A DNA stretch of 7,726 bases, taken from the NCBI GenBank assembly GCA_022837205.1, contig JALHEL010000075.1:1-7726 (forward strand), given 5' to 3'. Below, in pieces: positions 1 through 6,810 of this stretch (positions within the stretch are counted from its first letter, which is position 1; every line of letters starts with the position of its first letter). The notes under the pieces were generated by a model. It did no database searches, was not told the DNA's origin, and saw only the letters and a program-made list of their open reading frames with translations. This DNA is from Leptolinea sp. (GTDB taxonomy: Bacteria > Chloroflexota > Anaerolineae > Anaerolineales > Anaerolineaceae). A program made the position numbers and the translations under genes.

Positions 1-371
1 GCCGGGTATCCTTCGGGCACATAGGTAGCGCTGGTTTTTTCCATTCGCATGGATGCATAAGGGATAATGAACTTGCCGAGCGTTCCTTCCCGTAAAGACA
101 TAACCGTCCCCATTCGCACTGCCACTTCCATACCGGCTTCATACATCTCTTCCATTGCGATGGCAGCAGAAGGTGCACCGATGCCTGTCGAAGTTACCGT
201 TACCGGCATTCCCTTATACGTGCCGGTATAAGTGTTGAATTCGCGCTTGAATGCAACTCTCTTGGGATCGGTCAAATATCCGGCAACCGTTTCGACCCGC
301 CACGGATCACCCGAGAAAAGAACATTCTTCGCAATGTCGGCAGAGTCTACGTTCATATAAAGTGTTTTCAT
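1..371 (-). CDS. Nucleoside phosphorylase, uridine phosphorylase-like (PNP/UDP family), 3' part cut off by window edge
   Basis: This is a partial gene: 123 codons plus two bases are present, about half of a family member of roughly 250 residues, and it runs off the left edge with no frameshift. Enzymes of this family cleave nucleosides with phosphate, giving a free base and (deoxy)ribose-1-phosphate in the cytoplasm. The visible part matches the N-terminal half of uridine phosphorylase. It has GDPWR at residues 21-25 (phosphate-binding loop), an REFNTYTGTYKG stretch at 43-54, STGIGAPSAAIAMEE at 61-75, and RMGT at 86-89, which aligns with the phosphate-binding Arg-x-Gly-Thr of E. coli Udp. The loop after it reads VM where Udp has TG, so the nucleoside pocket is altered. 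No His is seen in the first 20 residues, where Udp has His8. The ATG is 2 nt after the kinase stop, behind an AGGAGG at 10 nt. The family call is firm; the substrate is open. Confidence 0.88.
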   Translation of the reverse strand, partial: MKTLYMNVDSADIAKNVLFSGDPWRVETVAGYLTDPKRVAFKREFNTYTGTYKGMPVTVTSTGIGAPSAAIAMEEMYEAGMEVAVRMGTVMSLREGTLGKFIIPYASMRMEKTSATYVPEGYP

Positions 372-373
372 TA

Positions 374-1339
374 TTACTGCGCCTCCTGTTCACGGATGAA
401 ACGATTATAGCGATCCATAAACTGTCGCATCGTCGGAATATTGGTACAGCACCCTTCCTTCTCGATAATAAAAGATGCCAAGACACTTCCGTACCGGCAA
501 CAGTCTGAAATCGGTCGTCGATCCAGATAGCCCAACATAAAACCGGCCAAATAAGCATCCCCGGATCCGGTCGTATCTGCCACCTGATCGGGTCGACAAG
601 CCGGAATCATCTCCGAACGGATATTACCGTTATCCGGCAGATAATATCGGCTTCCCGACGCTCCGCATGTTGTCACCAAGATTTGCGCTTTTCCGAAGGA
701 GAACAAATCGGTAATCGAGCCGAAACCGAACATCGCTTCGATGCTTTTTCGTTCCGATTCATTCATAAAAATAATCAGACTTTCTTTCAGAATCTCACTT
801 AACAATTCTTTCGGAAAGGCATCCGGATCCGACTTCATACTGAAAACCAAAGGGACCGAATATTTTTGAACTTTTTCAAGGAAATATTCGTTATCGGGTT
901 TGGCTCCGACCGTAATCAATGCCATTTTTGTTCGTTTGATAAGCTCATCCGGAACCGGTCGACTGTATTTCGCATCCATCGCGCCGGTATAAAACAAGGT
1001 GATATGTTCTCCCTGCGGATTTTCCACCAAATAACAGCAGGAGGTTTTTTCGTTGGGAACCAACTCGACCCCATCCAAAGGAATTCCGGATTGTATCAGA
1101 AAATCCCGAAAGCCGATTTCTTCATAATCATCACCGACGCGTATCACCGGCACCGCCCGTTTCCCCAGTTTATTCAGCGCGGCACAAATATTGATCGGAC
1201 ACCCGCCGTAATTGATTTTGGCATTATCCCGGTTTGTGATCAGCGACGTATAACCAATCCGCGCGGGGGAATTGATTTTGATGATGCGATCCATACTTAC
1301 ATAACCGCTCACCAGCAGGTCAAAAGGATCGTCGCTCAT
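374..1339 (-). CDS. PfkB-family carbohydrate/nucleoside kinase (ribokinase superfamily)
   Basis: This 321-residue protein has the usual PfkB length. It is a cytoplasmic kinase that moves a phosphate from ATP to a hydroxyl of a sugar or nucleoside. Motif 1 is YGGCPINICAALNKLG at residues 44-59, the substrate-side glycine pair. NESE at 193-196 matches the Mg-phosphate N-x-x-E motif. TTCGASGS lies at 223-230. Motif 2 is DTTGSGDAYLAGF at 255-267, with D261 as the expected catalytic base and the glycines forming the anion hole. The GGC-x-x-N form of motif 1 resembles the ribokinase-group-A and adenosine-kinase branch more than fructokinase. The start overlaps the hydrolase stop as ATGA, and only a weak GGGTGA lies upstream, so translation is probably coupled. 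Next to a nucleoside phosphorylase and a nucleoside importer it could be a nucleoside kinase, ribokinase or ribose-1-phosphate kinase. Sequence alone does not decide. Confidence 0.92.
   Translation of the reverse strand: MSDDPFDLLVSGYVSMDRIIKINSPARIGYTSLITNRDNAKINYGGCPINICAALNKLGKRAVPVIRVGDDYEEIGFRDFLIQSGIPLDGVELVPNEKTSCCYLVENPQGEHITLFYTGAMDAKYSRPVPDELIKRTKMALITVGAKPDNEYFLEKVQKYSVPLVFSMKSDPDAFPKELLSEILKESLIIFMNESERKSIEAMFGFGSITDLFSFGKAQILVTTCGASGSRYYLPDNGNIRSEMIPACRPDQVADTTGSGDAYLAGFMLGYLDRRPISDCCRYGSVLASFIIEKEGCCTNIPTMRQFMDRYNRFIREQEAQ
382..387 (-). promoter_or_regulatory. Ribosome binding site of the nucleoside phosphorylase gene
   Basis: AGGAGG lies 10 nt before the ATG at 371, within the last codons of the kinase gene. 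It supports that start for the partial gene at the window edge. Confidence 0.7.
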
Positions 1340-1902
1340 AATTCACCCGCTTTCAATGCGGCGATATATTCATCCGCCGTAATGACCCGGCCCAAATATT
1401 TTTCGATGTCAGAGAGATGCACTTGGTTAACAACCTCTGAATCGGTTGCCACGCAATCACGAATCACAATGGCGTTGTAATCAAGATTGTATGCATCCGT
1501 AACCGTTGCTCGAATACAGCAGTTTGTTTTGGTTCCGACGATCACCGTATTTTTTATTTCATTTTCACGTAAAACAAGATCCAGATCAGTTCCGAAAAAA
1601 CCGCTGTAACGTCGTTTGCGAATAACATAATCCTTGATCGGATCCACCCGAAGCATCGGATCAATCTGATCGCCGTCCGTCCCTTCGATACAATTGGGGC
1701 GCATCGTTCGCAGATTTTTATCCGGTTTCCCTTTCCGATAGCAATGTTGCAAAAATATGATCAATTTCCCGAAATTTCGACTCTCCTCAAGAACGGCGAC
1801 AATTTTCGGAAGGATTTCCCGGTTCTGCGGGTAATAAACCAACCCGCCGGGGTCGGTAAAATCTTTGACCATATCTACAATTATCAGTGCGGTATTATTC
1901 AT
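1336..1902 (-). CDS. Isochorismatase-family cysteine hydrolase
   Basis: This 188-residue single-domain protein has the normal length for the isochorismatase-like fold. The catalytic triad is readable: D10 in ALIIVDMVKDF, K96 in VIRKRRYSGFFGTDLD, and C129 in TKTNCCIRATVTDAY. Such enzymes usually hydrolyse C-N bonds of amides or ureido compounds through a cysteine thioester (N-carbamoylsarcosine, ureidoacrylate, nicotinamide and others). The D-x-H plus distal His metal site of nicotinamidases is not evident; the matching region reads LQHCYRKGKPDKN. The protein is therefore closer to the metal-free RutB/carbamoylsarcosine type, though the true substrate is unknown. It overlaps the upstream permease gene by 8 nt and the downstream kinase by 4 nt, with a GAGG 11 nt before the ATG. 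In this operon it may process the base or an amide part of the imported compound; that role is inference. Confidence 0.9.
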   Translation of the reverse strand: MNNTALIIVDMVKDFTDPGGLVYYPQNREILPKIVAVLEESRNFGKLIIFLQHCYRKGKPDKNLRTMRPNCIEGTDGDQIDPMLRVDPIKDYVIRKRRYSGFFGTDLDLVLRENEIKNTVIVGTKTNCCIRATVTDAYNLDYNAIVIRDCVATDSEVVNQVHLSDIEKYLGRVITADEYIAALKAGEL

Positions 1903-2812
1903 TGATCCGAAAGCCTCTTATCTTAATATTCTTATAACGATAAATCGACACGACCGTCAAAACAATGGTCATCAGAACATAGGGAATGACATCAAATAAG
2001 CCGGCAGCCGGACCGGCAAAAATGCTCAGATTGATAGAGAGCGAACGTGCCAAGCCGAAAATAATGGCATAGACAGCCGAAACGAGAGGATCGCCATGCC
2101 CGCAATAAATTGCCGCGATCGCTACAAAACCGCGTCCGGCAGTCATATCATTCGTAAATAAACCCAACCTTTCCAAAGAAAGGTTAATGCCGGCAAGAGC
2201 GCAACAAAAAGCACCGATCAGGATAGCCATATAGCGATAGAAGGATACTTTCAACCCCAGGCTACGAGCCGCATCTTCATTTTCACCGACCACACGGACA
2301 TAAATTCCGAATTTCGTCTTATACATCAGAACCCACATCAAAAAAATGCCGAGAAAGCTGAGGTAGGTAATCAGCGGATGACCGCTCAGAAGGCTGCCGA
2401 GAATCGGGATATTCTCGATCACTGGGATATTGATTTTAAAGTCACTTACTTTCAGCGAATTAATCAGAATATTCGAAGAATTCATCACCTTTAATACAAA
2501 GCCGGCTATCGCCGATACCAACATATTAATACCTAAACCGACCACAATCACATTTCCTTTGCAGGTAATTCCGAAGAAGGAAAAAATCAATCCCAGTAAC
2601 AATACCGATAAAATCGAAGCGCTAACGGCAAGTGCCAGATTTCCGGTCAGAAAATCAACCAACATCACTATAAAAGCGCCGCAGAGCATCATACCTTCCA
2701 ACGCAATGTTGAGTACATTCGCTTTATAGGCGAATACACCGCCGATTACGCAAAGAATGATCGGCGTACTGTGATAGACCATGTCATAAAGGATACTTTG
2801 CAGGAGATCCAT
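1895..2812 (-). CDS. Nucleoside ABC transporter permease, NupQ/YufQ-type (COG1079)
   Basis: This 305-residue integral membrane protein is very hydrophobic, with about eight to ten predicted membrane segments. It is one of two different permease subunits forming the pore of a BMP-type nucleoside importer in the cytoplasmic membrane. Family marks are YKANVLNIALEGMMLCGAF at residues 29-47, GLGINMLVSAIAGF at 92-105, the cytoplasmic coupling segment VGENEDAARSLGLKVSFYRY at 175-194, and TAGRGFVAIAAIYCGHGDP at 224-242. The first motif is shared with the neighbouring permease, showing the two are distant paralogues. The ATG overlaps the upstream permease stop by one base (TAATG) and is preceded by a strong AAGGAGG at 7 nt. 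The order ATPase, long permease, short permease is the same as in Bacillus nupOPQ. The family is certain; the transported nucleoside is not. Confidence 0.95.
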   Translation of the reverse strand: MDLLQSILYDMVYHSTPIILCVIGGVFAYKANVLNIALEGMMLCGAFIVMLVDFLTGNLALAVSASILSVLLLGLIFSFFGITCKGNVIVVGLGINMLVSAIAGFVLKVMNSSNILINSLKVSDFKINIPVIENIPILGSLLSGHPLITYLSFLGIFLMWVLMYKTKFGIYVRVVGENEDAARSLGLKVSFYRYMAILIGAFCCALAGINLSLERLGLFTNDMTAGRGFVAIAAIYCGHGDPLVSAVYAIIFGLARSLSINLSIFAGPAAGLFDVIPYVLMTIVLTVVSIYRYKNIKIRGFRINE

Positions 2813-3918
2813 TACAGTTCCTCCTTCACAGTCGTTTCATCTCTTCCGGTTATTTTTTTCTTCAGACTGTCAAATAAATTCGTCTTTTCATCAAAGAATT
2901 GAACAGCCAAAAAAAGGATAATCAGGCTTTGAATGACCGCTATAATTTCTTTTGGAACATTGGTATAGAAGTTTATTTTGTCGCTACCGGTCTTCAGCGC
3001 ACTGTAAAAAATCGCGGCAATCAAAATTCCGACGGGATCATGTTTGCCCAGCAAAGAAACCAACATACCATCCCAACCGAGGCCGGGCGTGCCGGAAAAG
3101 GTCAGTGTATATTTGAACTGATCACTCATCATTTGGCCTGCGCCTGCCAATCCGGATAATGCGCCGCTGATAACCATAATCTCTATAATCTTATTGCGGA
3201 CTTTCATGCTTGCCGCTTCCGCAAACACAGGGTTCAATCCGATAGCTCTGATTTCATATCCGAGTACCGAACGATTCATCACAAAATACATGATTAAAAA
3301 AACAATCAACGAAATAAAGAAAAATGGCGTCAACTTCGAGCCGCCGAGGCGCCGGAACATAGCCCCGGCCTGGATTGTTGGCGTTGTCACATATCCGGAC
3401 CCGTTATCTCGGAAAACACCTGTCGCAAGAAATTCGAGAATTTTTATCATGGCATAGTTCAGCATTAATGTCACAACCATTTCATTGACTCTGAAATATG
3501 CTTTTAAAACCGCCGGAATCAACGCAAAAAGGACACCGCAGCCCATTCCGACCGCCATGCAGATAACCTTTGTGACAACGGGAGATGTGCCGGTCAAAGA
3601 AGCGCCGGCAATACCGGCAAAAAAACCGCCGATCAGCAATTGTCCTTCCACGCCCATATTAAAGATATTCGCCTTGAAGGTTACCGCGATTGCCAGACCC
3701 GTCAAAATCAAAGGGGCGGCTTTATGCAGTGTATAAGCAAAGCCCTTGACGGTAAACAGCGATTTGGAAATTAAAATCCAATAAGTTGTAAAAGGATTTT
3801 CACCGAGCAGGGAGATAATAATCCCTCCGATTATAAATGCGGCAATGACCGGCACCAGTGAGCTGAGCAACGATCTACCAAAAGAAGCCCATTTTTGTTT
3901 CCGATTCATTGATTCCAT
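2812..3918 (-). CDS. Nucleoside ABC transporter permease, NupP/YufP-type (COG4603)
   Basis: This 368-residue polytopic membrane protein is the longer permease of the pair. A basic N-terminus is followed by a first membrane segment (about 17-38) and a short outer loop. The family motif FKANIFNMGVEGQLLIGGFF lies at 82-101, RVNEMVVTLMLNYAMIKILEF at 143-163, and the coupling segment YEIRAIGLNPVFAEAASMKV at 221-240. TFSGTPGLGWDGMLVSLLGKHDP follows at 273-295. The C-terminus is a charged cytoplasmic tail of roughly 25 residues. It should pair with the adjacent short permease and the tandem ATPase. The start chosen overlaps the ATPase stop as TAATG. No good Shine-Dalgarno sequence is visible, so re-initiation by ribosomes leaving the ATPase gene is likely. 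An in-frame ATG three codons later is an alternative start. Confidence 0.95.
   Translation of the reverse strand: MESMNRKQKWASFGRSLLSSLVPVIAAFIIGGIIISLLGENPFTTYWILISKSLFTVKGFAYTLHKAAPLILTGLAIAVTFKANIFNMGVEGQLLIGGFFAGIAGASLTGTSPVVTKVICMAVGMGCGVLFALIPAVLKAYFRVNEMVVTLMLNYAMIKILEFLATGVFRDNGSGYVTTPTIQAGAMFRRLGGSKLTPFFFISLIVFLIMYFVMNRSVLGYEIRAIGLNPVFAEAASMKVRNKIIEIMVISGALSGLAGAGQMMSDQFKYTLTFSGTPGLGWDGMLVSLLGKHDPVGILIAAIFYSALKTGSDKINFYTNVPKEIIAVIQSLIILFLAVQFFDEKTNLFDSLKKKITGRDETTVKEEL
2820..2826 (-). promoter_or_regulatory. Ribosome binding site of the short permease gene
   Basis: AAGGAGG lies 7 nt before the ATG at 2812, inside the last codons of the upstream permease gene. It confirms this start despite the one-base overlap. 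Confidence 0.75.
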
Positions 3919-5486
3919 TAATCTTGTTTCACTTTCTGTTCCGCACTGACTGGATTGATCTCAATTCCCGCCATCAACAACCCGACTTCCTCCGGTGTGG
4001 TATGCTGAGGATCGATCTCACCGATAATTGCCCCTTTATACATCACGAGAACCCGATCGGAAAGACTCATAATCTCCGAAAGTTCGCTCGAGATCAACAG
4101 GACCGCGTTTCCGGCATCCCGAAATTTCAACAGTTGAGTATGAATAAATTCAATCGAACCGACATCCACGCCACGTGTCGGTTGGCAGGCAATCAAAATC
4201 TGAGGCTTACTTTCGAATTCTCTGGCGACAATGACTTTCTGAGCATTGCCTCCGGATAATTGATCGATGAGGCCGTTGGGATCAGCGACTCGAATATCAA
4301 AATCTCTGATCATGCGATCGCGCTTCTCTTCCATAACCTCTCGCTTTAATAATCCTCTCGAGCAGACATCCGGACGACGGTGGTATCCCGCAATGCAATT
4401 TTGCGCAAGGTCCATTCCACGACAAAGTCCTTGAGCAAAACGATCTTCCGGAATAATGGCAATCCCGTTCTTTCGCAACTCATCGGGCCATTTATTGGTA
4501 ATGTCATTACCGTTTGCTATAACAGTACCTGAAGTACTTTCCATCACACCCGTCAATACATTCACCAATTCGGTCTGGCCGTTTCCCTCCACACCGGCAA
4601 TGCCGAGAATTTCTCCTGTTTTCAAGGAGAAACTGATATTATGAAGCACTTCCTTGCCATATTCATTTATGGTGCAAAGATTGTTTACGCGATAGATCTC
4701 TTTCTGACTGCCGCCGGTTTTATGCTTGTTTGCTACCGAAAGAACCACATCACGACCCACCATCATCTGAGCAAGTTCCTGCTCATTTGTTTCGGAAGTT
4801 TTTACGTTACCGATCACTTTACCGAGTTTCATCACCGTCACACTGTCTGAAAGCTCCATTACTTCACGAAGTTTGTGTGTAATTTCAATGATTGTTTTCC
4901 CTTGTTTCCGTAATTCTTTTAAACTGGCAATCAGATCATCAGCCTCTTGTGGCGTCAGAACGGCTGTCGGTTCGTCCAGAATAAGAATATCTACGTTTCG
5001 ATAAAGCATCTTCAAAATTTCAACCCGTTGTCTTTCGCCAACGGAGATATCTTCGATTTTGTCAAGAGGATTCAGTTCAAATTTATATCGATCAATGAGT
5101 TTTTGAACTTCCTCTATTTCCTTTTTTTCATCCAAAAAAGGTAAGCGTAGACCTTTTGCCGTCTTTTTTTCTATTTCTGTTCCCAAAAAAATATTTTCAT
5201 AAACCGTCAAGCTCGGGACCAGTTTGAAATGCTGGTGAACCATCCCGAGCCCCAAGGATATCGCATCCAAAGGACTGTTTATTTTGACTTCCTTTTCACG
5301 AATAAATATTTTGCCGCCGGTAGGTCGTAACAATCCGTAAAGCATATTCATCAGGGTGGTTTTCCCGGCTCCGTTTTCTCCGACGATACACTTGATTTCA
5401 TTTTCTTCTACGGAGATATTGATATGATCATTCGCGACAAAATCGCCAAATTTTTTTGTCAAATTTTCGGTTCGAATTATGCTCAT
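3918..5486 (-). CDS. Nucleoside ABC transporter ATPase with two nucleotide-binding domains, NupO/YufO-type (COG3845)
   Basis: This 522-residue cytoplasmic ATPase carries two fused ABC domains and powers the importer. Domain 1 has Walker A GENGAGKTT at 36-44, Q-loop Q85 in HQHF, signature ISVGERQR at 147-154 (divergent from LSGGQ), Walker B LILDEP at 168-173, and H-loop H204. Domain 2 has GVEGNGQTE at 298-306 where the Walker A lysine is Gln304, signature LSGGNAQK at 410-417, IACQPTRGVDVG at 432-443 where the Walker B DE is replaced by CQ, and ISSEL in place of the H-loop His. With the two half-sites crossing over, one composite site keeps Walker A/B plus a good LSGGN while the other is degenerate; this is normal for the family. 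The gene lies 109 bp after the binding-protein gene, beyond a large hairpin. Its own ribosome site is weak (AAAGTGAAAGA before ATG). Confidence 0.96.
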   Translation of the reverse strand: MSIIRTENLTKKFGDFVANDHINISVEENEIKCIVGENGAGKTTLMNMLYGLLRPTGGKIFIREKEVKINSPLDAISLGLGMVHQHFKLVPSLTVYENIFLGTEIEKKTAKGLRLPFLDEKKEIEEVQKLIDRYKFELNPLDKIEDISVGERQRVEILKMLYRNVDILILDEPTAVLTPQEADDLIASLKELRKQGKTIIEITHKLREVMELSDSVTVMKLGKVIGNVKTSETNEQELAQMMVGRDVVLSVANKHKTGGSQKEIYRVNNLCTINEYGKEVLHNISFSLKTGEILGIAGVEGNGQTELVNVLTGVMESTSGTVIANGNDITNKWPDELRKNGIAIIPEDRFAQGLCRGMDLAQNCIAGYHRRPDVCSRGLLKREVMEEKRDRMIRDFDIRVADPNGLIDQLSGGNAQKVIVAREFESKPQILIACQPTRGVDVGSIEFIHTQLLKFRDAGNAVLLISSELSEIMSLSDRVLVMYKGAIIGEIDPQHTTPEEVGLLMAGIEINPVSAEQKVKQD

Positions 5487-5490
5487 TCTT

Positions 5491-5577
5491 TCACTTTGTA
5501 TTCATATGGATCTTATGGGACGATTTTCTTTCCAAAAGGGTGCCCAAAGATCTTTGGGCACTCTTTTGTTTCATCAT
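5491..5577 (-). CDS. Possible 28-codon small ORF between the binding-protein and ATPase genes
   Basis: An ATG-ATG pair follows CCGAAGGAAG, an acceptable ribosome site (AAGGA, 5 nt from the second ATG). It opens a 28-codon frame that ends in TGA only 4 nt before the ATPase ATG. The predicted peptide begins MMKQKSAQRSLGTLLERK, ends in KIHMNTK, is basic and resembles no family I know. Codons 4 to 15 lie inside the long hairpin at 5533-5568, so translation would compete with folding. The stop just ahead of the weakly marked ATPase start would allow coupling. A frame this short can easily arise by chance in a 109-bp gap, so this stays a candidate; conservation of the frame in relatives would be the test. 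Confidence 0.22.
   Translation of the reverse strand: MMKQKSAQRSLGTLLERKSSHKIHMNTK
5533..5568 (-). terminator. Long hairpin between binding-protein and ATPase genes, likely attenuator or mRNA-stabilising 3' structure
   Basis: The stem pairs 17 of 18 positions. Its core arms GTGCCCAAA and TTTGGGCAC flank GATC, and one A-C mismatch (5562/5539) is followed by AAAAG pairing with CTTTT. On the transcribed strand only four T's, still in the stem, follow the GC-rich core before GGAAAG. It is therefore a weak intrinsic terminator at best, and downstream genes should still be transcribed. A stem-loop right after the binding-protein gene is a common way to keep that mRNA abundant relative to the membrane subunits. 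Confidence 0.6.
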
Positions 5578-5595
5578 CTTCCTTCGGAGGAACAA

Positions 5596-6747
5596 TTATT
5601 TGATCACAACATTCGGGCAAGAAGCGGGATCAAACTTTTCGCCGATCGCCGCATTGACAACCTTGATATCGCTGCCGATCTTTGCGGAAATGTCACTGAC
5701 CTGCTGTTTAATCTCAGCCCATTTAGCTGCGGCAGCATCCGTCTTTTGAATATGTTCGCCGATTACTGACAAGTCCGTAATACCCGTCGCGCCGGAGCTC
5801 AAAGAATAGGTCTGCAAATTTCCCATACTTGAAAGCGTTCCGTCCTTCAGAGCTTTCGAAATGGTATAAACCGGCACTTTTGTATTTTTCAGAACACTGG
5901 TCAGAACATAACCCGGCTGCTGATTATCCTTGTTTGCATCCACCTGGATCGCCAATTTTCCGACTTCCTTGGCTTTTGAAGTAATACCGTCACCGACATT
6001 ACCGGCACACCCGAAAACAACATTCGCGCCGTTGTCATAATAGGTACCGGCTACCGTACTGCCGGTCGCGGGATCACTGAATCCGGCATCATATTTGGCA
6101 TAATAATCGTATTTCACACCCAATTGTTGAGCCACATAATTGATGCCTTGGATAAAACCATAGGAGAAAACGGTAATTCCGTTCGAATTGGTTCCACCGA
6201 TAAAGCCAATGGCACGCGCTTTGGCGGGATCGGTAAAATGATACCCTTCTCCGAACAAAACAGCATTATTTTCGTTGACTAAAACACTCAATGCACCGGC
6301 AACAAAGGAAGCTTCATGCACATCGAATAGGACGGAAATGACATTTTTATGAATGACATTCCCATTTTCATCAATATTCGGGTTGTCGTTGAAAACAACG
6401 AAAGTGGTATCCGGATATTGTTCGGCGATAGGCTTGTTGCCGCCGACGCCTTTAATCAAGGCTTCAAAATCATATTCCAGAGAAAAAATCAGATTATAGC
6501 CGTCTTCGGCCAGTGTTTCCAGAGCCGCCGGTACATCACTGGTTGCATCGATCACTTTATAATCAATGCCCAATTCTTCACTGACCTGTTTCGCACCTTC
6601 AATCGCAGACTGGTTATAACCGTTGTCATTCTGGCCTGCCGCAGAACAGACAATTCCTATTTTCAGATCCGATGCGGAAACCGCACCCGTCATCGCAAAC
6701 ATAGCGATGAGAACCAAAGACACAAACACCCACAATTTTTTCTTCAT
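5596..6747 (-). CDS. BMP/PnrA-family nucleoside-binding protein of ABC importer
   Basis: This 383-residue protein is the extracytoplasmic receptor that captures the substrate (nucleosides in characterised relatives such as PnrA and NupN) and hands it to the permeases. Residues 1-25 form a Sec signal peptide: MKKK, a hydrophobic core, then VSA before S26. There is no lipobox Cys, unlike most relatives, which are lipoproteins, so the mature protein is probably free in a periplasm. Family marks are KIGIVCSAAGQNDNGYNQSA from 29, FDVHEASFVAGALSVL at 141-156, AIGFIGGTNSNGITVFSYGF from 179, and GANVVFGCAGNVGDGI at 240-255 leading into QVDANKDNQQPGYVLTS. The length is slightly above typical because of an Ala/Lys-rich C-terminal region (about 335-365). 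The ATG sits 6 nt after AAGGAG. It is the first structural gene after the regulator. Confidence 0.95.
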   Translation of the reverse strand: MKKKLWVFVSLVLIAMFAMTGAVSASDLKIGIVCSAAGQNDNGYNQSAIEGAKQVSEELGIDYKVIDATSDVPAALETLAEDGYNLIFSLEYDFEALIKGVGGNKPIAEQYPDTTFVVFNDNPNIDENGNVIHKNVISVLFDVHEASFVAGALSVLVNENNAVLFGEGYHFTDPAKARAIGFIGGTNSNGITVFSYGFIQGINYVAQQLGVKYDYYAKYDAGFSDPATGSTVAGTYYDNGANVVFGCAGNVGDGITSKAKEVGKLAIQVDANKDNQQPGYVLTSVLKNTKVPVYTISKALKDGTLSSMGNLQTYSLSSGATGITDLSVIGEHIQKTDAAAAKWAEIKQQVSDISAKIGSDIKVVNAAIGEKFDPASCPNVVIK

Positions 6748-6753
6748 GCCAAT

Positions 6754-6759
6754 CTCCTT
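6754..6759 (-). promoter_or_regulatory. Ribosome binding site of the binding-protein gene
   Basis: AAGGAG lies 6 nt before the ATG at 6747. It is one of the strongest sites in the operon and fits high production of the binding protein. Confidence 0.75.
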
Positions 6760-6771
6760 ATAATAAAATGA

Positions 6772-6810
6772 TGATGGATTGCTTATTCACCTCTTTTGTC
6801 CAAGCCATCA
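6772..6810 (-). other. Weak inverted repeat in the leader of the binding-protein gene
   Basis: The 113-bp gap 6748-6860 between regulator and binding-protein gene holds an inverted repeat TGATGG...CCATCA, with GCTT and AAGC just inside it, ending about 25 nt before the start codon. A TATGAT that could serve as a -10 box lies at its upstream edge (6806-6811), but no convincing -35 box is at the right distance. No terminator follows the regulator gene, so readthrough from the upstream promoter is the simpler explanation of expression. Nothing else was recognised in this gap. Confidence 0.25.

Noticed and set aside
866..1480. 204-codon open frame on the plus strand
   Set aside because: It is antisense to the kinase and hydrolase genes, both of which have complete motifs, and its translation shows no family motif.
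3918..4620. Degenerate second ATP site (K to Q in Walker A, DE to CQ in Walker B, no H-loop His)
   Set aside because: These losses are typical of the second domain in COG3845 and sugar-type tandem ATPases, so they do not signal a broken gene.
5579..5592. Small inverted repeat TTCCT-TCGG-AGGAA after the binding-protein stop
   Set aside because: A 5-bp stem is too short to call on its own, and it overlaps the ribosome site of the candidate small ORF.
6349..6771. 140-codon open frame on the plus strand
   Set aside because: It is antisense to the start of the binding-protein gene and its product looks like a random translation.
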